Assembly: GCA_900546665.1 (NCBI GenBank)
Contig: URDY01000020.1
Location: 1-54,363, forward strand
Direction of reading: 5' to 3'
DNA: 54,363 bases
Source: an uncultured Paraprevotella sp.
Lineage (GTDB): Bacteria > Bacteroidota > Bacteroidia > Bacteroidales > Bacteroidaceae
Within the stretch, counting starts at the first letter, position 1; each line of letters starts with the position of its first letter. The notes below the pieces were generated by a model. It was not told the DNA's origin. It saw nothing but the letters and a program-made list of their open reading frames with translations, and made no database searches. The translations under genes and the position numbers were made by a program. Positions 29,233-37,858 of the stretch are shown here, in pieces.

Positions 29233-30831
29233 TTATTTTTTGTACTGTACTGCAGCTTCTTCAATAGGAAGACATGCCTTGTAGTTGGCAATGTAGGCAT
29301 TGAATCCGGCTACATCTTCAGCTGTAGGTGAAATCTCGAATCCGGCGTCACCTGCGAATACCTTTTCATCAAGGAAGTCTGCAAGAGATTGCTGTTTGTC
29401 ATTGTTAACGAGGTATGAACCCAAGAGTGCGATACCCCATGCACCACCTTCACCAGCTGTTTCCATTACAGAAATAGGTGAATTGATGGCTGCTGCAAGT
29501 ACTCTCTGACCAACACCTTTGGTCTTGAACAAACCGCCATGTCCGGTGATACGGTCAACCTTGATCTTCTCATCATTGAAGAGAATGTCGTTTCCGATTT
29601 TCAGAACACCGACAGATGCATACAAGTGTGCACGCATGAAGTTGGCCAGGTTGAATTTGTCATTGGCCGAACGTACAAACATCGGGCGTCCTTCTGCCAG
29701 TCCTGTAACAGGTTCGCCTGAGAAATAGTTGTATGAGATCAATCCACCGCAATCTGCATCTCCCTTGAGTGCGTTGTTATACAGTTTGCTGAATATCTCA
29801 TCCATGTCGACAGGTATACCCATCAGTTCCTGATATTCCTTGAAAAGATTAACCCAAGCATTGAGGTCTGACGTACAGTTGTTGCAGTGTACCATGGCTA
29901 CAAGGCTACCGTCGGGTGTAGTTACCATGTCAATCATCTCATAAGGTTTTGAAAGATCTTTTTCCAAAACGATCATTGAGAATGATGAAGTTCCGGCAGA
30001 GACATTTCCGGTGCGCTGCTTAACGGCATTGGTTGCTACCATACCAGTGCCGGCATCACCTTCCGGAGGACAAACCGGTATACCTGCCTTCAGATGTCCG
30101 GAAACGTCCAGTTTCTTTGCGCCCTCAGGTGTGAGGAAACCGGCGTTTTCACCTGCAGAAAGCACTTTGGGCAGGATGTCGTTCAGCTTCCAGTTAAAGC
30201 CGTATGGTGCTACCAGATTGTCGAATTTTTCGACCATTTCTGCAGAATAGTTCTTTGTAGCAGGATCAATAGGAAGCATTCCGGAAGCATCGCCGATACC
30301 GAGGACTTTTTTGCCTGTGATCTGCCAGTGAACATATCCGGCCAAAGTTGTCAGGTAATCGATATCTTTAACATGCTCTTCATTGTCGAGAATGGCTTCG
30401 TATAAGTGAGAAATACTCCATCTTAAAGGAATATTGTATACGAATAATTCAGATAGAGCTGCAGCGGCTTTTCCTGTATTGGTATTTCTCCATGTACGGA
30501 ACGGGACAAGAATTTCTTCTTTTTCATTGAAAGCCATATAGCCGTGCATCATGGCACTTACGCCAATGGCAGCCAAGGTTTCTATTTCTGTATCATATTG
30601 CTTCTTGACGTTAGCACGAAGGTCAGCATAACAATCCTGAAGTCCGTACCAGATAGCTTCGATGCTGTAGGTCCAGAGTCCGTCAACTAACTGGTTTTCC
30701 CAGGTGTGGCTACCCTGAGCAATGGGCTTGTTTTCTTCGTCAATCAAAACAGCCTTGATTCGTGTAGAACCGAATTCGATACCAAGAATGGCTTTTCCTG
30801 TTTCGATGGTTGACTTAGCGTCTAATTTCAT
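29233..30831 (-). CDS. araB: L-ribulokinase (FGGY family), 532 aa
   Basis: Phosphorylates L-ribulose with ATP. FGGY kinase fold: the N-terminal phosphate loop GIEFGSTRIKAVLIDE, then the central PEGDAGTGMVATNAV region, and the C-terminal GHGGLFKTKGVGQ and ETAGEGGAWGIALLG segments. The assignment to ribulokinase rests on the operon (araD, araA, araR) and on the length, which is closer to Bacteroidetes AraB than to xylulokinase. It is preceded by a long hairpin in the gap to araA. Confidence 0.93.
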   Translation of the reverse strand: MKLDAKSTIETGKAILGIEFGSTRIKAVLIDEENKPIAQGSHTWENQLVDGLWTYSIEAIWYGLQDCYADLRANVKKQYDTEIETLAAIGVSAMMHGYMAFNEKEEILVPFRTWRNTNTGKAAAALSELFVYNIPLRWSISHLYEAILDNEEHVKDIDYLTTLAGYVHWQITGKKVLGIGDASGMLPIDPATKNYSAEMVEKFDNLVAPYGFNWKLNDILPKVLSAGENAGFLTPEGAKKLDVSGHLKAGIPVCPPEGDAGTGMVATNAVKQRTGNVSAGTSSFSMIVLEKDLSKPYEMIDMVTTPDGSLVAMVHCNNCTSDLNAWVNLFKEYQELMGIPVDMDEIFSKLYNNALKGDADCGGLISYNYFSGEPVTGLAEGRPMFVRSANDKFNLANFMRAHLYASVGVLKIGNDILFNDEKIKVDRITGHGGLFKTKGVGQRVLAAAINSPISVMETAGEGGAWGIALLGSYLVNNDKQQSLADFLDEKVFAGDAGFEISPTAEDVAGFNAYIANYKACLPIEEAAVQYKK

Positions 30832-30868
30832 ATATCTTACTAAATTTAAGTATAATAATATAAATGAA

Positions 30869-30910
30869 TTAAAAGTGCATCCGGCAAACAGGCTTGCCGG
30901 GCACTTTTAA
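30869..30910 (-). terminator. Long intercistronic hairpin between araA and araB
   Basis: TTAAAAGTGC (30869-30878) pairs with GCACTTTTAA (30901-30910), and inside it CCGGCAA (30881-30887) pairs with TTGCCGG (30894-30900). Together they make a 17-bp stem broken by a two-base bulge. The minus-strand side continues TTCATTTATA, so termination would be partial. Confidence 0.65.
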
Positions 30911-30935
30911 TGTTGACTTATGTGTCAGTAGGGAA

Positions 30936-32462
30936 TTAGCAAAGTGCTTTATTCAACATGTAATACACTTCATTCATGCGGAGTTCTTTCTTGAACTCGT
31001 TGATTGTGGTGTCTTTGTTGATATGTACCATTTCGATACCGGCAATTTCTGCATAATCTTCCCAGTATTCAGCTGTAAGATCATATGAGAAGCAAGAGTG
31101 ATGAGTACCACCTGCCAAGATCCATGCACCAGCACCGATTTCGAAGTTAGGCATTGGCTTCCACAATGCAGAAGCAACCGGCAATTTAGGAAGTGGTTTG
31201 GGCTCGATGCACTCTACATCGTTAACGATGAGACGGAAACGGTTTCCAAGGTCAACAACTGTAGCTGTACAACCCTTGCCGACTTTAGAAGTGAAGACAA
31301 GACGTGCAGTTTCGCTCTTGCGGATACCGATGCCGAGGAAGTGTACTTCCAAACGAGGCTTCTTTGCTGCGATCAGCGGGCATACCTCCAACATGTGAGC
31401 CTGAAGAATAGAGCTGTTTTCGCCATCGAAGTTCAAGGTATAGTCTTCAAGGAATGAGCATCCTGTAGGCAAACCCTGATTCATTACCCATACGGTACGA
31501 TAGAGAGCTGCAGATTTCCAGTCACCTTCTGCTCCGAAACCGTAACCTTCTGCCATCAAGCGCTGAGAAGCCAGACCTGGGATCTGATCGAAATAGCTAC
31601 CGTCAGTTTGGCCGAGGTCATCAAAGTTTGTAGTGAAACCTTTGGCACCTTTTGCTTCCAGAATGGCACGAAGTGCAAGTTCAGCCTTAGCTGAATTCCA
31701 TACCTTCTGATAAGCTTCTGTAGATTTGTCTTCAAGAGCAGCATCGTGATCGTAGTCATTGAAATAGGTCTGTACCAATGCATCAACGTCAGCATCCTTG
31801 ATCTGGCTGTGATAAGTCATCAGTTCGCTTACAGGACAGTAGTCAACGTGATAACCCATGCGCTGTTCAGCTTCAACCTTGTCACCGTCTGTTACGGCAA
31901 CATTGTTCATCTGATCGCCGAAACGGATGATCAACATATCCTGTGCATCTGCCCATCCGGCGCAAACACGCATCCAGACAGCAATCTTATGCTGTGTATC
32001 TTCGTCTTTCCAGTAACCAACAACGACTTTGCGACGGATACGCATGCGGGTGCAGATATGACCGAATTCACGGTCGCCATGAGCTGACTGGTTCAGGTTC
32101 ATGAAGTCCATATCCATTGTATCCCAAGGAATTTCCTTGTTGAACTGAGTATGCAAGTGGAGCAAAGGCTTCTTCAACTGCTGCAAACCATGAATCCACA
32201 TTTTGGCAGGAGAGAAGGTATGCATCCAAGTGATAACACCGATACATTTTTCATCATTATTGGCTGCTTTGAATACAGCTTCTACTTCTTTAGATGAGTT
32301 TGCAGTACCTTTATATACAACTTTTACAGGAAGTTTGCCCGATGCATTCAAGCCGTTTACCATTTCTGTAGAGTGACCGTCAACTGCTACAACTGCGTCA
32401 CCTCCGTACAGGAGCTGTGCTCCGGTAACGAACCATACTTCATACTGATCAAATACGTTCAT
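30936..32462 (-). CDS. araA: L-arabinose isomerase, 508 aa
   Basis: Mn-dependent isomerisation of L-arabinose to L-ribulose. Recognised from the N-terminal VWFVTGAQLLYGGDAV, the central GVITWMHTFSPAKMWI and LHTQFNKEIPW segments, and the C-terminal AGGTHHSCFSYDL with the metal-ligand His pair. Length is normal (E. coli 500). It is second after araD, with a 51-bp AT-rich gap that shows no hairpin. Confidence 0.97.
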   Translation of the reverse strand: MNVFDQYEVWFVTGAQLLYGGDAVVAVDGHSTEMVNGLNASGKLPVKVVYKGTANSSKEVEAVFKAANNDEKCIGVITWMHTFSPAKMWIHGLQQLKKPLLHLHTQFNKEIPWDTMDMDFMNLNQSAHGDREFGHICTRMRIRRKVVVGYWKDEDTQHKIAVWMRVCAGWADAQDMLIIRFGDQMNNVAVTDGDKVEAEQRMGYHVDYCPVSELMTYHSQIKDADVDALVQTYFNDYDHDAALEDKSTEAYQKVWNSAKAELALRAILEAKGAKGFTTNFDDLGQTDGSYFDQIPGLASQRLMAEGYGFGAEGDWKSAALYRTVWVMNQGLPTGCSFLEDYTLNFDGENSSILQAHMLEVCPLIAAKKPRLEVHFLGIGIRKSETARLVFTSKVGKGCTATVVDLGNRFRLIVNDVECIEPKPLPKLPVASALWKPMPNFEIGAGAWILAGGTHHSCFSYDLTAEYWEDYAEIAGIEMVHINKDTTINEFKKELRMNEVYYMLNKALC

Positions 32463-32513
32463 ACTGATTAAAATTTAAGTTTGTTAGAGATTAGTTTTTT
32501 ATTTGAATTATTT

Positions 32514-33209
32514 TTATTTCTTTTTCTGTCCATAGTAGGCATTCGGACCATGTTTACGGTTGTAATGCTTTTCTATAAGCAATGGGTTCATGGTTGTATC
32601 AGGATTGACCATATAGGATACAAAGGCCATTTTTGCACACTGTTCCATTACTTTTGCATTGTATACCGCATTGGCAGGACTGGTTCCCCAGCTGAACGGG
32701 CCGTGATTTTTCACCAGAACTCCCGGTGTGTGGTCCGGGTTGATACCTTCGAAACGTTTAACAATGACGTTTCCGGTTTCCAGTTCATACTGTCCTTCCA
32801 CTTCTTCCTTGGTCATATCTGCTGTGCAGGGAATGGCTTCGTGGAAATAGTCTGCATGTGTGGTACCGATGTTAGGTATGTCTTTTCCTGCCTGAGCCCA
32901 TGCTGTAGCATAGGTAGAATGAGTATGCACTACACCCTGGATGTTGGGGAATGCTTTATAAAGTACGAGATGAGTGGGTGTATCAGAAGAAGGATTCAGT
33001 TCTCCTTCAACGACTTTACCGCTTTCCAGATCTACAACTACCATGTCGGAGGCTTTCATCTTGTCGTATTCAACACCGCTTGGTTTGATAACAACAAGGC
33101 CTTTCTCACGGTCGATTCCGGATACATTTCCCCAAGTGAAAATGACCAAACCTTGTTTGACAAGATCCAGATTAGCCTGGAATACTTTTTCTTTAAGTTC
33201 TTCTAACAT
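32514..33209 (-). CDS. araD: L-ribulose-5-phosphate 4-epimerase, 231 aa
   Basis: Class II aldolase-fold, Zn-dependent epimerase producing D-xylulose-5-phosphate. Signature residues: GNVSGID, KPSGVEY, the zinc ligands in [16 protein letters not shown], and KNHGPFSWG. The ATG at 33209 ([12 protein letters not shown]) matches the family N-terminus; an upstream in-frame ATG at 33275 would overlap the end of araR. It lies 4 nt after the araR stop, so the two are co-transcribed. Confidence 0.95.
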   Translation of the reverse strand: MLEELKEKVFQANLDLVKQGLVIFTWGNVSGIDREKGLVVIKPSGVEYDKMKASDMVVVDLESGKVVEGELNPSSDTPTHLVLYKAFPNIQGVVHTHSTYATAWAQAGKDIPNIGTTHADYFHEAIPCTADMTKEEVEGQYELETGNVIVKRFEGINPDHTPGVLVKNHGPFSWGTSPANAVYNAKVMEQCAKMAFVSYMVNPDTTMNPLLIEKHYNRKHGPNAYYGQKKK

Positions 33210-33213
33210 AATA

Positions 33214-33891
33214 TTATAGTTTAAAATATGGATCTTCCATGTATGTTTTGTTGTTGTATCTGTAGAGATATGCACCTCTTTTTGAACCGGTCTTATCTAT
33301 GAATTCGGTCTTTTCGATGAACGGCATATCTTTTATCCGTTTACGGAAGTTTCTTTTGTCGATTGATGTTCCCAGAATAGCTTCATGAAGAGTCTGAAGC
33401 TGGCTTAAAGTGAACAGATTGGGTAGGAGGTTGAATCCGATAGGTTCACGTGAAACTTTTCGTTTCAAAATGTCATGAGCCTTGTGGATCATCTCTTTGT
33501 GGTCGAAATACATTTCTGGCAGATTGGTGATATCCTCCCAATAGGCATTGTTTTTATGACTGAGTTCCTGATCATATTTGTCTACATCGATCAAAGCATA
33601 ATAAGCAATGGATATTACGCGTTCACCCGGATCGCGGTTGATGCTTCCGAATGCCCCGACCTGTTGCATAAACACATTTTTCAATCCGGTCAGTTCGGTC
33701 AGTACACGTTCTGCCGTTTCATCAACACTCTCGTTTTCCTGAACAAAACCGCCCATTAAAGACCATGTCCCTTTAAAAGGTTCAAAATTACGTTGTTGGA
33801 GGAGTAATTTCAGTTTGCCTTGTTGAAAACCGAAAATAATACAGTCAACAGCTAATAGGAATTTAGGATTTGAATTATAAAATGTAGTCAT
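33214..33891 (-). CDS. araR: Arabinose regulator AraR, Nudix-related (NrtR family), 225 aa
   Basis: The N-terminal Nudix-like domain (about 10-140) is followed by a C-terminal winged helix (about 150-225, [15 protein letters not shown]... DKRNFRKRI). The Nudix box is degenerate: G48 x5 E54 x7 R62 is kept, but the two catalytic glutamates of REUxEE are Val63 and Leu67. This fits a sugar-sensing repressor rather than a hydrolase. A Nudix-type AraR has been described as the L-arabinose repressor in Bacteroides, with L-arabinose as effector. Here it leads araD-araA-araB-tkt-rpiB, so it probably controls its own operon. I could not identify its operator with confidence. Confidence 0.88.
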   Translation of the reverse strand: MTTFYNSNPKFLLAVDCIIFGFQQGKLKLLLQQRNFEPFKGTWSLMGGFVQENESVDETAERVLTELTGLKNVFMQQVGAFGSINRDPGERVISIAYYALIDVDKYDQELSHKNNAYWEDITNLPEMYFDHKEMIHKAHDILKRKVSREPIGFNLLPNLFTLSQLQTLHEAILGTSIDKRNFRKRIKDMPFIEKTEFIDKTGSKRGAYLYRYNNKTYMEDPYFKL

Positions 33892-33922
33892 GCGCCAGTG
33901 TTAGTTAAGTTTTCATTTCATA

Positions 33923-33961
33923 TCCATACGTCTCGCTTTTTATAAATAGGAGACGTATGGA
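33923..33961 (-). terminator. Hairpin between the lipoprotein galM and araR
   Basis: Perfect 12-bp stem TCCATACGTCTC (33923-33934) with GAGACGTATGGA (33950-33961). It may terminate galM; alternatively the near-palindrome could be an AraR operator, as it lies 32-70 bp before the araR start. Confidence 0.55.
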
Positions 33962-33978
33962 TTTATTAGGATTTAATG

Positions 33979-35139
33979 TCAGTCTGCAATAGAGAATTTG
34001 TATACGCAATGACTATAGTATTTTTCTCCCGGAGAGAGGTAGGCAGATGGCCATTCCGGTTTATTGGGAGTGTCTGGATACTTTTGGGTTTCCAAACAAA
34101 CTGCTGTACGCTGGTTATAGACGATACCTTTCTTTCCGCTTACTGATCCGTCGAGGAAGTTACCACTGTATACCTGTATTCCCGGTTCGTTAGTGTAGAC
34201 TTCCAAACAGATACCTGTTGATGGACAAACCACACGTGCTGCAACCTGAGTGTCGTCACCGTTGGTATTCAAACACCAGTTATGGTCAAAACCGTTGGCA
34301 AACTTGATCTGTTCGAAACCGAAATTGGTGATATCACGGCCAATCTCATGAGGCTGTGTGAAATCCATTGGTGTGCCTTTAACATCCAGAATTTCTCCTG
34401 TCGTCATGAATGTTGAGTCTACTGGCGTGTATTTGTCTGCATTGATATACAATATGTGATCGGTTACAGGCTTTGTAGGATCCCCTGACAAGTTAAAATA
34501 AGAGTGGTTTGTCATGTTGATGACTGTCTTCTTGTCAGTTGTAGCCTCATATTTGATGTCAATCGCATTGTCACTGGTTAAGGTATATGTAACAACAGCT
34601 GTGACGGCTCCGGGGAAATTGGCATCGCCGTCAGGAGAGTGCATAGTCATAGTGACGGTACTGTCGTTGACGATTTGTCCTTCGTATACCTGATATTGCC
34701 ATCCTTGTGGTCCACCGTGGAGACAATGTCCGAAATTGTTCGTCGGAAGTTGGATCTCCTGTCCGTCAACAGTGATCTTGCCTTTGTTGATACGGTTGGC
34801 ATAACGGCCGATGGCTGCTCCGAAGTCGCTGGGCGTATTGATGGAGTCTATATAGTTTGCTACACTGTCAAAGCCTAACACAACATCCCTGAGTGAATCG
34901 TTCTTGTCTGGAACCATGACAGAAACAATGCGTCCTCCAAAGTTGGTAATGCAAACTTCCATACCGTTCTTATTGGTCAATGTATAGAGATCTGTTGCCT
35001 TACCTCTGACTTCAGATTTGAATTTTTCCGGATTAAGTCCGGATGCAGTGAGATTTTCTGTCGTTTTGGGCTGGCTGCATGCTGCAAGAAATGCTGCGGC
35101 CATAGTTGTGCAAAGCACGGTGTTTCTTACTCTTTTCAT
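33979..35139 (-). CDS. galM: Aldose 1-epimerase (mutarotase), lipoprotein form, 386 aa
   Basis: Interconverts alpha and beta anomers of aldoses. An N-terminal signal ends in the lipobox LAAC (Cys21), so this copy is anchored in the envelope. The mutarotase fold shows NFGGRIVSVMVPD, FGAAIGRYANRI, the catalytic region CLHGGPQGW and MTNHSYFNLSG with the conserved His, and TNEPGIQVYSGNF with a Glu seven residues downstream region. It is a paralogue of the cytosolic-type galM at 37859. It sits just upstream of araR in the same direction, so it may act on arabinose or galactose in the periplasm. Confidence 0.93.
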   Translation of the reverse strand: MKRVRNTVLCTTMAAAFLAACSQPKTTENLTASGLNPEKFKSEVRGKATDLYTLTNKNGMEVCITNFGGRIVSVMVPDKNDSLRDVVLGFDSVANYIDSINTPSDFGAAIGRYANRINKGKITVDGQEIQLPTNNFGHCLHGGPQGWQYQVYEGQIVNDSTVTMTMHSPDGDANFPGAVTAVVTYTLTSDNAIDIKYEATTDKKTVINMTNHSYFNLSGDPTKPVTDHILYINADKYTPVDSTFMTTGEILDVKGTPMDFTQPHEIGRDITNFGFEQIKFANGFDHNWCLNTNGDDTQVAARVVCPSTGICLEVYTNEPGIQVYSGNFLDGSVSGKKGIVYNQRTAVCLETQKYPDTPNKPEWPSAYLSPGEKYYSHCVYKFSIAD

Positions 35140-35200
35140 GGTTATTATTCTTTAATGTTTTCTTTCCGTAAAGTTACAACTTTATTGAACAATTCTAATG

Positions 35201-35208
35201 CAAATATA
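35201..35208 (-). promoter_or_regulatory. Promoter box of the lipoprotein galM
   Basis: Minus-strand TATATTTG (35208-35201), giving a leader of ~55 nt. No clear TTTG lies 19-20 bp upstream. Confidence 0.55.
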
Positions 35209-35314
35209 TATGTTTTATGACATATAGTGTGCTTGTAACACTTATATTTTAGAAATAAAAGGTTATAAAAGGTTAAATTATGGAGAAAGCTGTTTGTAGT
35301 GTTCATAAAACTGA

Positions 35315-35345
35315 AAAAGGACCACACATTATGTATGGTCCTTTT
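35315..35345 (-). terminator. Terminator of galK
   Basis: Perfect stem AAAAGGACCA (35315-35324) with TGGTCCTTTT (35336-35345), then TTTCAGTTTT on the minus strand. It separates the galactose operon from the lipoprotein galM and ara genes. Confidence 0.85.
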
Positions 35346-35377
35346 CTGTTCTTAATTAAGTGGCAAATGGCCGGTCA

Positions 35378-36538
35378 TTAGCATAATTTTCTTGAACCGT
35401 CACCAATCACTACATCAATAATGATAGGCTCTTTACCAAATTTTTCTTTGTATTTAGCCTTTACTACTTTTACGAAGTTGTCATAGAGTTCGTCGCTTAC
35501 CAAGTTGATGGTGCAGCCACCGAAACCTCCACCCATGATACGTGAACCGGTTACACCCTCTTCTTTGGCAATATCGTTGAGGTAATCCAATTCCGGGCAA
35601 GATACTTCATATTCCTTGCTTAAACCGTAGTGAGTTTCATACATTTTCTGACCAACTGTTTCGTAGTCACCTTTTTCAAGGGCGTCGCATACAGCCAGAA
35701 CACGTTCTTTCTCACCGATAACGTATTTTGCGCGCAGGGCATCTTCTGCAGATACTTCGTTCTTTACTTCATCCAGCATGATATAGTCTGCATCGCGCAA
35801 GCTTTTCACTTCAGGATGATGCTTGGCAATAGCTGCAGCTACATTCTCGCAGCTGTGACGACGGTCGTTGTAAGGAGAACCTACCAGTTCGTGCTTTACA
35901 CAAGAGTTGACAAGAACCAATTTGTAACCTTGCGGGTTGAATGGGAAGTATTCAAATTCGCCGCTGCGGCAGTCCAAACGCATCAGGCTGCCTGCCTTAC
36001 CGTGAACAGATGCAAACTGATCCATGATACCGCACTTCATGCCCAAATATTTGTGTTCTGTAGCCTGCCCCACTTTGGCAAGTGTCATTTTATCTATCTT
36101 GTTGTCGCCAAACATGTCATTGAGTGCAAAAGCATAAACGCTTTCAAGGGCTGCAGAAGAAGACATACCTGCTCCGAGTGGAACATCACCAGCAAAAGCG
36201 GTATTGAAGCCTTCAACAGGAACTCCAAGAGCCATCATTTCACGACATACACCAAAGATGTAGCGTGCCCAGCTTGCCTTAGGACCTTTTTCGTCATCCA
36301 GATTGAATTCTACATAATCCTTCAAGTCGATTGAGTATGCACGAACATTGCGGGTTCCGTTAGGCTTGAGCTCAGCGATCATACCCTGCTGAACTGCACC
36401 GGGAAATACGAATCCGTCATTATAATCTGTGTGCTCGCCAATCAGGTTGATACGACCAGGAGAGGCATATACTGAACCGGTTGTTCCATCGAAGTGTTCA
36501 ATGAAACGGCTTCTTACATCATCTATTGTTAATTTCAT
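35378..36538 (-). CDS. galK: Galactokinase, 386 aa
   Basis: GHMP kinase that phosphorylates D-galactose at C1. The N-terminal galactokinase signature GRINLIGEHTDYNDGFV gives sugar-binding Glu, His and Asp. The phosphate loop is VPLGAGMSSSAALE, the catalytic Asp lies in CGIMDQFASV, and the third GHMP motif is GSRIMGGGFGGCTI. Length is normal. It lies 42 bp after the transporter gene, with the same order (galM, transporter, galK) that I recall for Bacteroides galactose loci. Confidence 0.97.
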   Translation of the reverse strand: MKLTIDDVRSRFIEHFDGTTGSVYASPGRINLIGEHTDYNDGFVFPGAVQQGMIAELKPNGTRNVRAYSIDLKDYVEFNLDDEKGPKASWARYIFGVCREMMALGVPVEGFNTAFAGDVPLGAGMSSSAALESVYAFALNDMFGDNKIDKMTLAKVGQATEHKYLGMKCGIMDQFASVHGKAGSLMRLDCRSGEFEYFPFNPQGYKLVLVNSCVKHELVGSPYNDRRHSCENVAAAIAKHHPEVKSLRDADYIMLDEVKNEVSAEDALRAKYVIGEKERVLAVCDALEKGDYETVGQKMYETHYGLSKEYEVSCPELDYLNDIAKEEGVTGSRIMGGGFGGCTINLVSDELYDNFVKVVKAKYKEKFGKEPIIIDVVIGDGSRKLC

Positions 36539-36580
36539 AATCTGATTGTTTTATGAGGTTAATAAAAAGAGTTGTCTTGA

Positions 36581-37810
36581 TTATTTGATTCCTACTTTGG
36601 ATCCTTTCCAGCAGAACCACATTACATAAATGTAGTAGATGAACATCATGCAGATAGCGAGGCTTACACCTTTGGCATCTACTACAGCTCCCATCAGAAG
36701 TGGAAGAGTGGCAGCGCCGATTACGCCCATGTTGATGATACCGCTGGCAGCTTTAGTGTGAGGGCCAAGTTCCTGCAAACCGAGGTTGAAGATAAGCGGC
36801 CACATTACTGAGTGGAACAGACCGGCTGCCAACATGGCGTATACAGCTGCCATACCCGGCAATACGAATGAAACTGCAACGCAAGCTGCACCACCGAGCA
36901 AGCAGACAGTCAGCAAGTGACGAGGCTGGTATTTGCTCAAGATCGCTGCACCGATGAAACGTCCTACCATCATGCCACCCCAATACCATGAAAGGAAGTC
37001 TGTCGGATTACCATTGGCGGGGAGAAGGTCTGAGTGAGCGTCGAAATAAGCAGACAGCATTGACGGTATACCGATTTCCAGACCCATATACATGAAGATG
37101 GCCAAAGCACCAAACCAAACATGAGGATATTTGAATACACTTGATTTATACTGTTTGTTAGTGTCTACAACCTGTTCTTCTTCTTTGATTTCAGGTAGTT
37201 TCAGGAAATAGAGGATGATGCAGAGAATAAATGTAAAGATACCGAGTCCGAGGAATGGAACTGTTACATCCTTACCGCTTAATTCATCCGCAGATTTACC
37301 GGCGATAATAAAGTAAGTGATGAACATCGGAGCCAATGTAGTGGCAACTGAGTTCAAAGCTTGGCTCAATGTCATACGGAACGCGCCCTTTTCAGGTGAA
37401 CCCAATACCATGACATACGGATTGGCTACAAGCTGAAGCATGACAATACCTAATGCCACACAGCACATGCTGGCCAGGAAAATGTTGTAGATTGTGGTTT
37501 GGGCTGCATCCAGATTGGAAGAAATTCCGAAGTAGTTGATGACAAAGCCGATACCGACTACTGCCAGACCAAGTACCAAAGTCATTTTATAGCCGATTTT
37601 GTTCATCATCAGCGCGAACGGAATGGATAATGCGTAAGCGCCGTAGAATGCAGAGTTAACAAGCTGTCCCTGTGCTTCTGTAAGGTTAAATACGGTTTTA
37701 CAGAAACCAATCATGGAGTTGTTCATTGTCGTGACGAATCCGATAAGGAAACATACGATAATGACCACTGTGAGAGCGAACGTATAGTTCGGTTGCTGTT
37801 GTTGAGTCAT
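36581..37810 (-). CDS. gluP: MFS sugar transporter, glucose/galactose (FucP/GluP) type, 409 aa
   Basis: Twelve-helix major facilitator, inner membrane, probably a proton-sugar symporter. The N-terminal helix (TFALTVVIIVCFLIGFVTTMN) and the FVTTMNN...F motif are typical of the FucP/GluP group. The central cytosolic loop (LPEIKEEEQVVDTNKQ) separates the two six-helix halves. Between galM and galK, it is expected to import galactose or glucose, but arabinose cannot be excluded because the ara genes here lack a dedicated transporter. Confidence 0.88.
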   Translation of the reverse strand: MTQQQQPNYTFALTVVIIVCFLIGFVTTMNNSMIGFCKTVFNLTEAQGQLVNSAFYGAYALSIPFALMMNKIGYKMTLVLGLAVVGIGFVINYFGISSNLDAAQTTIYNIFLASMCCVALGIVMLQLVANPYVMVLGSPEKGAFRMTLSQALNSVATTLAPMFITYFIIAGKSADELSGKDVTVPFLGLGIFTFILCIILYFLKLPEIKEEEQVVDTNKQYKSSVFKYPHVWFGALAIFMYMGLEIGIPSMLSAYFDAHSDLLPANGNPTDFLSWYWGGMMVGRFIGAAILSKYQPRHLLTVCLLGGAACVAVSFVLPGMAAVYAMLAAGLFHSVMWPLIFNLGLQELGPHTKAASGIINMGVIGAATLPLLMGAVVDAKGVSLAICMMFIYYIYVMWFCWKGSKVGIK

Positions 37811-37858
37811 TTTGAAAAATAGTTTTGTAGATTGTTTAAATTAATATTGTTTCTCTTA

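Noticed and set aside
33923..33961. Considered as a riboswitch or CRISPR-like repeat
   Set aside because: Only a single short stem is present, with no repeat units or aptamer-like folds; a terminator or operator is more economical.
35145..35327. A 60-codon minus-strand frame upstream of the lipoprotein galM
   Set aside because: It overlaps the galM promoter box and galK terminator and is AT-rich with no domain.
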